From: Sphingomonas sp. 28-66-16
GTDB lineage: Bacteria; Pseudomonadota; Alphaproteobacteria; Sphingomonadales; Sphingomonadaceae
Assembly: GCA_002281485.1 (NCBI GenBank)
Contig: NCGF01000015.1
Coordinates: 18,446 to 82,445, forward strand
Direction: 5' to 3'
Length of the DNA: 64,000 nucleotides
Made by a program: the position numbers and the translations under genes. Below are positions 47,744-56,775 of this stretch, piece by piece; within the stretch, counting starts at the first letter, position 1, and each line of letters starts with the position of its first letter. Under the pieces are notes generated by a model. That model was not told the DNA's origin. It saw only the letters and a list, made by a program, of their open reading frames with translations, and did no database searches.

Positions 47744-49440
47744 CGCGCGCCATCGCTCGCTTGATCGCCCTTCTGGCGCTCGGCGTTACGCCGGCCGCCG
47801 CCCTGGCAGCGGGCGGCGACGAGGCGGGCGCGAACCTGCCGGCTATCATCACCTTCGGCATTTTCATCGCGATAACGCTCGGTGTGACGTGGTGGGCCGC
47901 GCGCAGAACGCACACCACAGCGGATTTCTACGCGGCAGGCGGGGGCATCACCGGGCGCCAGAACGGCCTGGCGATTGCCGGAGACTACATGTCGGCGGCC
48001 TCGTTTCTCGGCATCTCCGCCTTGATCTTCGCCGACGGTTATGACGGCTTGATCTATTCAACCGGCTTCCTGGTCGGCTGGCCGATCATCCTGTTCCTGC
48101 TCGCCGAACGGCTGCGCAACCTCGGGCGCTACACCTTCGCCGATGCAGCCGCGTTCCGCTTTGGCCAGGCCCCGGTGCGGCTGTCCTCGACCTTTAGCTC
48201 GCTGACCGTCATCCTGTTTTACCTGATCGCGCAAATGGTGGGTGCAGGGCAGTTGATCCACCTGCTGTTCGGAATCCCTTATGCTTATGCCGTCGGCTCG
48301 GTCGGGTTGGCGATGACGATCTATGTGCTGTTCGGCGGGATGATCGCGACCACCTGGGTGCAGATCATCAAGGCCGTGCTTCTGCTCGGCTGCGCGACGT
48401 TTATGAGCAGCGCCGTCCTCTATCATGTCGGCTTTTCGTTCGATGCCTTGTTCCGCCAGGCCGTCTCCGCAAAAGGCGCCATCGCCCGGGCAGGGGGTGC
48501 GAGCGATACCGCGGCCGCGCGGTCCGCGCTGGCGATCCTGGCCCCGGGTGGCTTCATCAAGGGCCCGGCATCGGCGATTTCGCTTGGCATGGCGCTGATG
48601 TTCGGCACCGCCGGGCTGCCCCATGTGCTGATGCGCTTCTTCACCGTGCCGGACGCCAGGACCGCGCGCACGTCGGTGCTGTGGGCGACGGGGTGGATCG
48701 GCTATTTTTATCTGCTGACCTTCGTGATCGGTTTTGGCGCGATCATTCTGGTCGGCGAAAACCCGACCTTCTTCGATCCCGCCACGGGCGCGATGCGCGG
48801 CGGCACCAACATGGTGGCGATCCATCTGGCCGAGGCGGTGGGCGGCGACGTGTTCATGGGGTTCGTATCAGCCGTGGCCTTCGCGACGATCCTCGCCGTG
48901 GTGTCGGGGCTGACCCTGTCCGGAGCGTCGACGATCAGTCACGATCTTTACGCCTCGGTGCTGTGCAAGGGGAAGCCCGACCCCGCCGCCGAACTGAGGC
49001 TGTCGCGCCTCACCGTCCTCGTTCTGGCCGTGTTGGGGGTGGCGCTCGGCATCGCGTTCGAAAAGCAGAACGTGGCGTTCATGGTCAGCCTCGCTTTCGC
49101 GGTCGCGGCATCGAGCAATTTCCCGGCGTTGCTGCTGTCGATGCTGTGGCAGGACTGCACCACGCGCGGCGTCGCCTGGGGAAGCGCGATCGGCGCGCTG
49201 GCAGCGGTGGTGCTGACGGTCCTGTCACCGGCGATCTGGGTGGCGCAACTCGGTGCAGCGACCGCGATCTTCCCCCTCGCATCGCCCACACTAATCTCGA
49301 TGCCGCTCGGCTTTCTGGCGATCTGGCTGATCTCCCGCGCCGACCGCAGCGCCCGCGCCGCGCTCGATCGGGCCGGTTATCTGGCGCAGCGGGTCAGGTC
49401 CGAAACCGGGGTCGGCGCAGCCACTGCCCGCCATCATTGA
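47740..49440 (+). CDS. Sodium:solute symporter, ActP-like (acetate/short-chain carboxylate)
   Basis: The protein has 566 residues from GTG 47740, coupled to the DUF485 gene by a four-base overlap. An N-terminal signal-like segment ([19 protein letters not shown]), as in ActP, is followed by about 13 membrane helices with SSS-family landmarks: [33 protein letters not shown], the [18 protein letters not shown] block and [14 protein letters not shown]. These match ActP-type monocarboxylate permeases rather than sugar symporters. In this regulon it could collect acetate or other short acids set free by the esterases. Confidence 0.9.
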   Translation: MTRAIARLIALLALGVTPAAALAAGGDEAGANLPAIITFGIFIAITLGVTWWAARRTHTTADFYAAGGGITGRQNGLAIAGDYMSAASFLGISALIFADGYDGLIYSTGFLVGWPIILFLLAERLRNLGRYTFADAAAFRFGQAPVRLSSTFSSLTVILFYLIAQMVGAGQLIHLLFGIPYAYAVGSVGLAMTIYVLFGGMIATTWVQIIKAVLLLGCATFMSSAVLYHVGFSFDALFRQAVSAKGAIARAGGASDTAAARSALAILAPGGFIKGPASAISLGMALMFGTAGLPHVLMRFFTVPDARTARTSVLWATGWIGYFYLLTFVIGFGAIILVGENPTFFDPATGAMRGGTNMVAIHLAEAVGGDVFMGFVSAVAFATILAVVSGLTLSGASTISHDLYASVLCKGKPDPAAELRLSRLTVLVLAVLGVALGIAFEKQNVAFMVSLAFAVAASSNFPALLLSMLWQDCTTRGVAWGSAIGALAAVVLTVLSPAIWVAQLGAATAIFPLASPTLISMPLGFLAIWLISRADRSARAALDRAGYLAQRVRSETGVGAATARHH

Positions 49441-49462
49441 ACAACCAAAGCAGGAGAGCGCA

Positions 49463-50590
49463 ATGATACGCAAGCATGGGGTAAAAAAGATCGCGACGGG
49501 CGGCGCAACGCTGCTCGCGCTTCTGTTGATGACCGGCGGTGCCTTGGCGCAGGGCCAACCCAAGCCGGAGCCGCAACCCCGGGCATGGGCCCCGCCGACG
49601 GGGCCGCTTACGCCCGAAGAGCAAGCCAAGTTGCGCCCGGTCGCCCCCGAATTGCAATCGGCTGCACGCATGGCGCTGGGCTTTTCGAAGATGATGGGCA
49701 CGATCAACGAAGCGATGGTGCTCGCCTCGCGCAAGCGCGGCGGTGGCCCGCCGCCGGCCCCGCGTCTCCCCGACGTCCTGGTGACCGAGCAGATGATCCC
49801 GGGACCCAAGGGTGCGCCCGACGTCAAGCTGTTCGTCATCAACGCGAAGCCCGGCACCAGCCGCCCCGGCATCCTCCATACCCATGGCGGGGGCTTCATC
49901 CTTGGCAACGCCGAAACCGATATCCGCCGGCTGCAAGGGCTCGCCCGAGAGCTCGACTGCGTCATCGTCACGGTCGAATATCGACTAGCTCCCGAAACCG
50001 ACTATACCGGGTCGATCGAGGACAATTATGCCGGACTGCGCTGGATGTACGACAAGGCCGCGGACCTGGGCCTCGATCGCGGCCGGATCGCGTTGACCGG
50101 CGAAAGCGCCGGCGGGGGCCATGCCGCCTTGCTGGCGATCACCGCGCGCGACCGGGGCGAGATCCCGATTCTGTTCCAGGCCCTGGTCTATCCGATGCTC
50201 GACGACCGCACCGGCGGCGTCGTGAAACTGCCGGCCCATATCGCCACGGTCGGCTGGAGCGCACCCGAGAACCAATATGGCTGGCGCGCCTTCCTCCGGC
50301 AGCAGCCCGGCACCGCCCAGGTCCCCGTACGCGCTGTGCCAGCGCGCACCAAGAGTCTCGCTGGCCTACCCCCTGCTTTCATCGAAGTCGGCGGGCTCGA
50401 CTTGTTCGTGAATGAGGACATCGACTACGCACGCCGGCTTAATGCGGCGGGCGTGCCGACCGAGCTGCTCGTCATCCCCGGCGCATTTCATGGCTTCGAC
50501 GGCCTCGCGCCCGACAGCCCGCAGGCGCAGCAGTTCACCCGCGCCAAAGTGGAGGCGCTGCGCCGCGCCTTTGCCCGCGGCCGCAACTGA
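49463..50590 (+). CDS. Exported alpha/beta hydrolase, hormone-sensitive-lipase (family IV) type
   Basis: The protein has 375 residues with AGGAGAG before the ATG. A Sec signal (KKIATGGATLLALLLMTGGALAQ) leads to a Pro-rich stretch and a helical cap (about 50-95), then the catalytic domain: oxyanion motif HTHGGGFILGN (about 139-149), VTVEYRLAPE, nucleophile serine in GESAGGGHAAL, the aspartate of GGLDLFVNED and the histidine of PGAFHGFDG. Family IV esterases prefer short to medium acyl esters. It is the third gene of the DUF485-actP unit, 22 bases downstream of actP. Confidence 0.92.
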   Translation: MIRKHGVKKIATGGATLLALLLMTGGALAQGQPKPEPQPRAWAPPTGPLTPEEQAKLRPVAPELQSAARMALGFSKMMGTINEAMVLASRKRGGGPPPAPRLPDVLVTEQMIPGPKGAPDVKLFVINAKPGTSRPGILHTHGGGFILGNAETDIRRLQGLARELDCVIVTVEYRLAPETDYTGSIEDNYAGLRWMYDKAADLGLDRGRIALTGESAGGGHAALLAITARDRGEIPILFQALVYPMLDDRTGGVVKLPAHIATVGWSAPENQYGWRAFLRQQPGTAQVPVRAVPARTKSLAGLPPAFIEVGGLDLFVNEDIDYARRLNAAGVPTELLVIPGAFHGFDGLAPDSPQAQQFTRAKVEALRRAFARGRN

Positions 50591-50596
50591 TCGACG

Positions 50597-50629
50597 CAGC
50601 GGCGGAACGCGATGGGCGTTCCGCCGCTG
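50597..50629 (+). terminator. Strong stem-loop after the family IV esterase
   Basis: CAGCGGCGGAACGC and GCGTTCCGCCGCTG form a perfect 14-bp stem with a five-base loop, 7 bases after the stop codon. There is no T run, but position and strength point to a terminator or mRNA 3' end. Confidence 0.65.
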
Positions 50630-50681
50630 GCGCTGGAACCGGCATTCGATCAGGCAACGAGATGAGGCATTACCTGATTCC

Positions 50682-50693
50682 GCAACCGATTGT
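50682..50693. promoter_or_regulatory. LacI-type operator, distal, upstream of the first cluster TonB receptor
   Basis: GCAACCGATTGT matches the cluster palindrome except for two positions and keeps the central CG. It lies 90 bases upstream of a second, better copy, so looping or cooperative binding is possible. Confidence 0.55.
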
Positions 50694-50771
50694 GACAAAG
50701 CTCCGCAGACAGATAGGGTAATCCGACAAACCATAAAGCAGACGCTCGACAAAACTTCTCAAATCCGTTAT

Positions 50772-50783
50772 GCAATCGATTGA
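50772..50783. promoter_or_regulatory. LacI-type operator, proximal, upstream of the first cluster TonB receptor
   Basis: GCAATCGATTGA, one mismatch from a perfect palindrome, 24 bases before the receptor start codon and directly upstream of its ribosome binding site region. Confidence 0.75.
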
Positions 50784-50807
50784 AAATATAAAGAGGGGGA
50801 GAGGAAA

Positions 50808-52943
50808 ATGAGGACATTTTACGGCACCGCCGCGACCTTGGCGATCGCGAGCAATTGGTTGGCACCGCCAGCGATCGCCCAGGACAACACTGTACCAACA
50901 TCACAGACGCCACCCCGGGACGAGAAGGCCGCCGCGCCGACCGACGATCCGCACGACATCATCGTCACGGCGTCTAAGACCGGCGGTCAGTCGCTGCAAA
51001 AAGTTCCCTTGGCGATCCAGGCTTTCACCGGCGAGGAATTGAAGCAGCGCAACATCACTTCGGTCGGCGATCTGGTATCGAGCGTACCAGGGGCATTCGA
51101 GGGCTTTCGCCAGTCGAATGGTTCGCGCTTCTACAATCTTCGCGGCAACGTCACCCAGAACGGCGATTCGCCGATCGGCTATTATCTCGATGATGCGCCC
51201 TTCATCGTCCCCAATTTCGGCATCGCCCCGCCGGTACGGTTCCTCGACATCGATAGGGTGGAAGTGCTGCGCGGCCCGCAGGGCACGCTATACGGCCAGG
51301 GATCGTCCGGCGGCGTCTTCATCTTCCGCACGCGCGATCCGAACCTCAAACACATCCAATATGCCGGCGAGGCCGAGGGATCGCAGACGGTCGGTGGTCA
51401 GGGCCTGAACTACGGGTTCGCCGGGGCAGTTTCAGTGCCGATCATCAAGGACATGCTGGCCGTGCGGGTCAGCGGCGGTTTTTCTCGCGATGCCGGCTGG
51501 GCCGATGCCTATTTCGGGCCGTTCGATGGCACGCCCGATCAGAAGGGCGTCAACACCGCCAAGAATGACGACATCCGCGTCGTCGCGCTGTTCAAGCCCG
51601 CCGACAATGTCAGCATCCGCGCGCAATATTGGCATTTCCGACCGCGCCAGAACTTCACAGGCTTCACCGCCTCGGTCGAACCGCCCTATTTCCAGAACAC
51701 CGCCGGCCAGCAGGGTTTCTCAAACGGCGACTTCAAGCTCTACAGCCTGACCGCGACGGTCGATTTCAACGCCTTCAGTATCACCAGTGCGACGAGCCAG
51801 TTGGACGGCGTGTTCGGGATCAACATCCCGCTGTCGCCCGCCGGCTCCTTCTCGAGCCAGTTTCTCCCATCGATGTTCGCGCAGGAGTTGCGCATCAATT
51901 CCACCGGCAAAGGGCCGCTGCACTGGGTTGTCGGCGGATCGTATCAGGATGGGCAAGGCCCACAAGTCAACGCGCTGACCCTGCCGGGCGTGAACATTAA
52001 CGCCGATAACAACACGATCACCAAGAATTACGCGTTCTTCGGTGAGATCAGCTACGATCTGTTCGACGGCAAGCTCGTTCCCCTCGTCGGCCTGCGTACC
52101 TATCACGACGACCGCTCGTTCGCCGATAGCGGCGGCTCGGTGCCGACCAAGGTCGACGTGCGGACATGGCGCGCGAACCTGTCCTATCTACCGACCGACA
52201 ATTTGACGATGTTCATCTCGGCGGCAACGGGATTCCGCCCCGGCATTGTGCAGTCACGCGTGCAGGTCCAGTCGCTCCAGCTCGTCGGCGTGCCGGCCCA
52301 AGTCGCGCTCAGCCCCGAATCCTCTCGGAACTACGAATTCGGCCTCAAATGGCGCAGCCCCAGCCGCGCGCTCACGGTCGGGCTCAACCTCTACCAGCTC
52401 AAATACACCAATTTGCAGACATCGGTCACCGGCGGCATCAACGGCGTCAACGGGTTCGCGAATTTCGGCGATGCCACGACCCGGGGGATCGATCTCGAAC
52501 TGCACTGGCGCACCCCGGTAAAGGGTCTCGACCTCGGCATCGTCGGCAACCTCAACGACAGCAAATACGACACGATCAACCCGGTCATCGCAGCGGCGCA
52601 GCCGTTGCTCCGGCCCGGCTCTCGCCTGACCAATACGCTGAGCGACAATTCGCGCTTCGACGTCAGTTACAATCGCGATTTCGGGAAGGGCTTCAATTTC
52701 TTCGGAAACCTGGCGCTCAGCCACAGCGGTGATCGCCTGCAGGCCAATGGCATCCGGGCGCGTCCCTATGACGTGGTGAGCCTCACGCTCGGTATCCGCC
52801 ATGGCGATGCCGAACTCGCGCTGATCGGCAACAACATGACCGATGAACGCGGTCCGACCTTCGTCGGCACCAACGGACCGCTGTCGGGGCAAGGGCCGAC
52901 GCCGCGCACGATTGGTCTGCGGCTCCGGATCAACCACCAATAG
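50808..52943 (+). CDS. TonB-dependent receptor, LacI-regulon member 1
   Basis: The protein has 711 residues with GGGGGAGAGGAAA before the ATG. A signal peptide (about 1-24) is followed by a TonB box-like DIIVTASKT, a plug domain (VPLAIQAFTGEELKQRNI ... FLDIDRVEVLRGPQGTLYGQGS) and a 22-strand-type barrel ending in RTIGLRLRINHQ. The plug hallmark 'RVEVLRGPQGTLYG' is exact. It is clearly paralogous to the receptor at 59412. Its placement with a sugar-type regulator and sucrose-cleaving enzyme suggests a carbohydrate or glycoconjugate substrate, inferred from context only. Confidence 0.93.
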   Translation: MRTFYGTAATLAIASNWLAPPAIAQDNTVPTSQTPPRDEKAAAPTDDPHDIIVTASKTGGQSLQKVPLAIQAFTGEELKQRNITSVGDLVSSVPGAFEGFRQSNGSRFYNLRGNVTQNGDSPIGYYLDDAPFIVPNFGIAPPVRFLDIDRVEVLRGPQGTLYGQGSSGGVFIFRTRDPNLKHIQYAGEAEGSQTVGGQGLNYGFAGAVSVPIIKDMLAVRVSGGFSRDAGWADAYFGPFDGTPDQKGVNTAKNDDIRVVALFKPADNVSIRAQYWHFRPRQNFTGFTASVEPPYFQNTAGQQGFSNGDFKLYSLTATVDFNAFSITSATSQLDGVFGINIPLSPAGSFSSQFLPSMFAQELRINSTGKGPLHWVVGGSYQDGQGPQVNALTLPGVNINADNNTITKNYAFFGEISYDLFDGKLVPLVGLRTYHDDRSFADSGGSVPTKVDVRTWRANLSYLPTDNLTMFISAATGFRPGIVQSRVQVQSLQLVGVPAQVALSPESSRNYEFGLKWRSPSRALTVGLNLYQLKYTNLQTSVTGGINGVNGFANFGDATTRGIDLELHWRTPVKGLDLGIVGNLNDSKYDTINPVIAAAQPLLRPGSRLTNTLSDNSRFDVSYNRDFGKGFNFFGNLALSHSGDRLQANGIRARPYDVVSLTLGIRHGDAELALIGNNMTDERGPTFVGTNGPLSGQGPTPRTIGLRLRINHQ

Positions 52944-52955
52944 GCCTGTCCGATC

Positions 52956-52993
52956 GAGCGGGAGCGGGAGTGCGAAGGCAAACGCTCCCGCTC
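52956..52993 (+). terminator. Stem-loop after the first cluster TonB receptor
   Basis: GAGCGGGAGCG and CGCTCCCGCTC make an 11-bp stem with a 16-base loop, 13 bases after the stop codon; no T run follows. The next operator starts 17 bases further on. Confidence 0.6.
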
Positions 52994-53009
52994 TCGTCGG
53001 GCCCACATC

Positions 53010-53021
53010 GCAATCGATTGT
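53010..53021. promoter_or_regulatory. LacI-type operator upstream of the MFS transporter
   Basis: GCAATCGATTGT, 63 bases before the MFS start codon, one mismatch from a perfect palindrome. Confidence 0.78.
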
Positions 53022-53083
53022 TTTTCAGGCGCCGAGCGCCTAAGCATCGCCTGCCACAAGCCAATGAGATAGCGGGGAGCGTC

Positions 53084-54343
53084 ATGGAAAGCCAAGCCGG
53101 CGTAGGGAGTGGCTCGACGCTGCTGAAGGCGATCGTCTTCGCGATGTTCGCGATGTTCGCGATGACGACCGACTCGGTCGGCACCGTGATCCCGCAAGTC
53201 ATTCGCGAATTTCGGCTCGGGCTCACCGCCGGCGGATCGTTCCAATACGCCACGATGTCGGGCATCGGCATCTCGGCGATCGCACTCGGCTTTCTCGCCG
53301 ATCGGATCGGCCGCAAGGCGACGATCCTGATCGGCTTGCTGATGTTCGGCGGCAGCTCCGCGCTGTTCGCGGCGGGACATTCGTTTCCGCTGTTCGTGAC
53401 GCTGTTGTTCGTCGCCGGGCTCGGGATCGGCGTCTTCAAGGCCGGCGCGCTGGCGCTGATCGGCGACCTGTCGCGTTCGACCGACGAACATGCCCGCACA
53501 ATGAATTTGATCGAGGGCTTTTTCGGGATCGGCGCGATCATCGGCCCGGCGATCGTCGCGTACATGCTCAACACCGGGGCGAGTTGGAAATGGGTCTATC
53601 TGATCGCGGCGATGCTGTGCGCATCGCTCGTGCTAGGCGCGGCGCTGGCGCGCTTCCCGCAGCCGATCGTCACTCGGGCCGAGCCGGCCCGCGCCAGCGA
53701 AGCAATTCGGATGGCCGGCGATCCCGCTGCGCGTTTTTTCGGCACGGCGCTGATGCTCTATGTCGGCGCCGAAGCCGCGATCTATGTCTGGGCGCCAACC
53801 TATCTCGCCGGTTATAAGGGCGCGTGGACAGGGCTGGCGGCCTATGTCGTCTCGATCTTCTTCGTCCTTCGCGCGCTTGGCCGCTTCCTCGGCGTGTGGC
53901 TGTTGTCGCGGTTCGAATGGCCAACGGTACTGCTTTCCTGCAGCGCCGGGATGACATTGCTGCTTTGGATCGCGGTGCTGGGCGGACGGGAGGTCGCGAT
54001 CTTCGCGCTGCCGGCGACGGGGCTGTTCATGTCGGTACTCTACCCCACGATCAATTCGACCGGGATCAGCTGTTACGACAAGGGACGCCACGGCGCGATC
54101 GCAGGGTTGCTGCTGTTCTTCACCTGCGTCAGCGCGGTATTCGCGCCGATGGCGATGGGCGCTCTGGGGGACTCTCTAGGGGACAGCGCGTACAGCCTCG
54201 TGCTCGGTGCGATCTTCGCCACGCTGCTGGTCGGGCAATGCGCGTGGAACGTCTCGCGCAGGCCCTTCAAGGCGATGCTAGCGCAGCGCAACATGGCCGA
54301 TTATGGCGAGACGGGCGGCCTGGGCGGAGCGCCTGCAGCCTGA
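53084..54343 (+). CDS. MFS transporter
   Basis: The protein has 419 residues from ATG 53084 (GGGGAG upstream) and twelve predicted membrane helices. The family motif between helices 2 and 3 is GFLADRIGRKATIL; helix 4-5 features GIGVFKAGALALIGDLSR. A cytoplasmic loop near the middle (AEPARASEAIRMAGDPAARF) separates the halves. The substrate is not evident from sequence. Position in the LacI regulon suggests import of the sugar core (for example sucrose) across the inner membrane. It converges on the alpha/beta hydrolase gene, stops 10 bases apart. Confidence 0.88.
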   Translation: MESQAGVGSGSTLLKAIVFAMFAMFAMTTDSVGTVIPQVIREFRLGLTAGGSFQYATMSGIGISAIALGFLADRIGRKATILIGLLMFGGSSALFAAGHSFPLFVTLLFVAGLGIGVFKAGALALIGDLSRSTDEHARTMNLIEGFFGIGAIIGPAIVAYMLNTGASWKWVYLIAAMLCASLVLGAALARFPQPIVTRAEPARASEAIRMAGDPAARFFGTALMLYVGAEAAIYVWAPTYLAGYKGAWTGLAAYVVSIFFVLRALGRFLGVWLLSRFEWPTVLLSCSAGMTLLLWIAVLGGREVAIFALPATGLFMSVLYPTINSTGISCYDKGRHGAIAGLLLFFTCVSAVFAPMAMGALGDSLGDSAYSLVLGAIFATLLVGQCAWNVSRRPFKAMLAQRNMADYGETGGLGGAPAA

Positions 54344-54353
54344 CCCTCGCGGC

Positions 54354-55355
54354 TTATGGCGTTGCGGCGAGATGCCGGTCGAGCCACGCCGCGAACAGCG
54401 CCGACCATGCACCGCAAGGCTTGTCTTTAGGGCCCAAGCCGAAGCCATGCCCACCTTCTTCGAACAGATGCACCTCGACCGGTCGCGCGGCGGCTTGCAG
54501 CGCGCGGAGCATCATCATGCTGTTCTCGGGCGGCACCGCCTTGTCGTCGAGCGCATGGACGAGGAAGGTCGGCGGCGTCTGCCCCGTCACGTGCATGGCA
54601 GGCGATCGCCGCGCGATCAGGGCGGTCGAGGGGCTGGGGCCGAGCAGCCGCAGTGCCGATTCGGCATGGGTCACCGGCGCGGTCGCGCTGATCACAGGAT
54701 AGATCAGCCCCACTGCCGCGGGCCGCGCATCGAGCGCATCGGCCGCGTCGCGGGGGCGGTAGACCGGCTCGGCAAAGCCCGTCGCGAGCGTCGCGCCGAG
54801 ATGGCCGCCCGCCGAAAAGCCCACCGCTGCGACGGTTGCCGGATCATAGCCATAATGCTTGGCCCGCGCACGGATCAGTCGCATCGCCCGTTGCGCATCC
54901 TGCAACGGCACATCGGCACGATCGGCCCAGCCTTCGTCGGGCAGCCGATAGGTTAACACGAAGACGGTATAGCCAAGCGCCGTCATCGCCCGCGCGATGT
55001 CAACGCCTTCGTTGAGGATCGACACGAAGGTATACGCCCCACCCGGGAGCGACAGCAGGGCGCGGCCATTCGAGGTGGCGGGTCGAAACACCCGCAAAAC
55101 CGGCTCGGCGACATTGCGAACCAGAATGTCAGGCCAGCCGGGCGGCAGCGGTTTGGCGACAAAGCCCGTGGTCGGCGTGCCGTCGGGCCACAAGGCGATT
55201 TGTTCGGCATCGATCCATGCTTGGGGCATTGGCGGCAGCTTGGGAAATTGCTGTGCCCGGGCGGCAGCGCCAATGCCGGCCAGCCCGATCGCCCCGAGCA
55301 GGAAGGACCTGCGGCGGAGCCAAGCTCCAGCGTCTTCGCAATCCCGCTTCGTCAT
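54354..55355 (-). CDS. Tat-exported alpha/beta hydrolase, acetyl-xylan-esterase-like
   Basis: The protein has 333 residues from ATG 55355 (AGGAAACGGGA upstream). A twin-arginine signal (LRRRSFLLGAIGLAGIGAAARA) directs export. The catalytic domain resembles BD-FAE/acetyl-xylan esterases: LSLPGGAYTFVS (oxyanion region), VLTYRLPDEG, nucleophile in VGFSAGGHLGATLA, aspartate in VHALDDKAVPPENS and histidine in EEGGHGFGLG. It removes ester-linked acyl groups, likely from carbohydrate. It diverges from the GH68 gene across the shared operator at 55451. Confidence 0.9.
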   Translation of the reverse strand: MTKRDCEDAGAWLRRRSFLLGAIGLAGIGAAARAQQFPKLPPMPQAWIDAEQIALWPDGTPTTGFVAKPLPPGWPDILVRNVAEPVLRVFRPATSNGRALLSLPGGAYTFVSILNEGVDIARAMTALGYTVFVLTYRLPDEGWADRADVPLQDAQRAMRLIRARAKHYGYDPATVAAVGFSAGGHLGATLATGFAEPVYRPRDAADALDARPAAVGLIYPVISATAPVTHAESALRLLGPSPSTALIARRSPAMHVTGQTPPTFLVHALDDKAVPPENSMMMLRALQAAARPVEVHLFEEGGHGFGLGPKDKPCGAWSALFAAWLDRHLAATP

Positions 55356-55450
55356 TCCCGTTTCCTGCTCCTGATCGTTGCCGCTCGTCTGTTCCTCCGA
55401 ACGGGTCGCTAAATGTCGCACTTATTCGGGCGACCCCGAAACTATTCGCT

Positions 55451-55462
55451 GCAATCGATTGT
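55451..55462. promoter_or_regulatory. LacI-type operator between the Tat esterase and GH68 genes
   Basis: GCAATCGATTGT in the divergent control region. On the plus strand a possible promoter overlaps it: TTGTGA at 55459 and TATAAG at 55480, spacing 15. One operator may control both directions. Confidence 0.78.
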
Positions 55463-55510
55463 GAATATCGTTTCGACACTATAAGGATGGGCCCGCGAAA
55501 TCAACGGAGG

Positions 55511-55609
55511 ATGGCCTTGATCCGACAAGCCCGCGCGGGCGCCGCTTTGATGCTGGAGGCGCTGAACGCGATCACCCCCGCCGCGCCTCTTGGAGGCGCA
55601 GCGCGTTGA
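55511..55609 (+). CDS. Possible 32-codon leader peptide before the GH68 gene
   Basis: ATG 55511 opens a frame of 32 codons (MALIRQARAGAALMLEALNA...) whose TGA stop overlaps the TTG start of the GH68 gene (TTGA). GGAGG lies directly before the ATG, which is too close for an ideal ribosome binding site. It could couple translation to the GH68 gene or be chance; the peptide resembles nothing I know. Confidence 0.3.
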   Translation: MALIRQARAGAALMLEALNAITPAAPLGGAAR

Positions 55610-56775
55610 GCCCGTCACCTGCGTCGACCGCCCTTCTCACGACCGATGCCCCGAACCCCGCCATGTGGACCGAGGCGCAACTTCGCTTGCTCGACGGCGT
55701 CCGCCACGATGTCGCGCCGCTCATTTGCAGCGAACATGTCGTGCGCGTGAGCCCCGATCTCGACATTTGGGATGCCTGGCCAATCCAGGATGCCGACGGA
55801 ACGCCGGCAATGCTCGAGGGCGGCACCGTATTGTGGATGGCGCTCGGCGCGCCGCAATTTCTCGATCCGGACGAGCGCCACGGCCATGCGCGGATTCACT
55901 TGCTCGCTCGCTCGGCGGCGGGGTGGACTCATCTCGGTCCGGCGCTTGCCGACGGTTTTTCGCCAGGGAGCCGCGAATGGTCCGGGTCCGCGCTGCTCGC
56001 GCGCGATCGCTCCACGCTGGTGCTGTTCTTCACTGCCACCGGCCGCCGCGGCGAAACCACGCCGAGCTTCGAGCAACGCTTGTTCCGCGCCGAGGCGACG
56101 TTGGAGCGCGACGATACGGCTTACCGGCTGATCGACTGGCGGGGGCTGCGCGAGATCATCGTGCGCGAACCCGCTTTTTATATGGCGAGCGACGCCGGGT
56201 CAGGGGCGGTCGGCACGATCAAGGCCTATCGCGATCCGGCCTATTTTCGCGACCCCGTTCACGGCACGCACCACATTTTTTTCGCCGCATCGCTCGCTGG
56301 ATCGAGCTCGGCCTTCAATGGCGCGGTGGGGTCGGCCGTCGCCCTCGACGATAGCCTCGAACATTGGGCGATCCAGCCGCCCGTGATCGCGGCCGATACA
56401 CTCAACAACGAATTGGAGCGGCCGCACGCGATCTTCCATCAGGGCCATTATTATCTGTTCTGGTCGACGCAGCGCCACGTGTTCAACCCCCATGGCATGA
56501 TCGGCCCGACCGGTTTGTATGGCATGGTATCCGAGCGGCTGGGCGGCGGCTGGCGACCGCTGAACGGCACGGGACTCGTCTTTGCCAATCCGGCCGAAGC
56601 GCCCAAACAGGCCTATAGCTGGCTCGTCATGCCCGATCTCCAAGTCGCCAGTTTCGTCGATGCCTGGGGCAGCGATGGCGCCGATGCGAACGTCCGCCGC
56701 TTCGGCGCGACCTTCGCCCCGATGTTGCGGCTTCGCCTCGACGGCGACACGGCGGGCCTCGCCGAGCAACCATGA
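55606..56775 (+). CDS. GH68 family sucrose-cleaving enzyme (levansucrase/sucrase type)
   Basis: The protein has 389 residues, without signal peptide. GH68 landmarks in order: IWDAWP with nucleophile D56, EWSGSALL, the transition-state stabiliser D210 in YRDPAYF, acid/base E271 in ELERPHAIF, then YYLFWSTQ and YSWLVMPDL. The N-terminal PAMWTEAQ corresponds to the PSLWTRAD start of Zymomonas enzymes, which argues for the TTG at 55606 (GGAGG ten bases upstream) over the in-frame ATG at 55663. GH68 enzymes split sucrose into glucose and fructose or build fructans. The fructokinase gene follows with a four-base overlap, favouring intracellular hydrolysis. Confidence 0.9.
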   Translation: MSPSPASTALLTTDAPNPAMWTEAQLRLLDGVRHDVAPLICSEHVVRVSPDLDIWDAWPIQDADGTPAMLEGGTVLWMALGAPQFLDPDERHGHARIHLLARSAAGWTHLGPALADGFSPGSREWSGSALLARDRSTLVLFFTATGRRGETTPSFEQRLFRAEATLERDDTAYRLIDWRGLREIIVREPAFYMASDAGSGAVGTIKAYRDPAYFRDPVHGTHHIFFAASLAGSSSAFNGAVGSAVALDDSLEHWAIQPPVIAADTLNNELERPHAIFHQGHYYLFWSTQRHVFNPHGMIGPTGLYGMVSERLGGGWRPLNGTGLVFANPAEAPKQAYSWLVMPDLQVASFVDAWGSDGADANVRRFGATFAPMLRLRLDGDTAGLAEQP

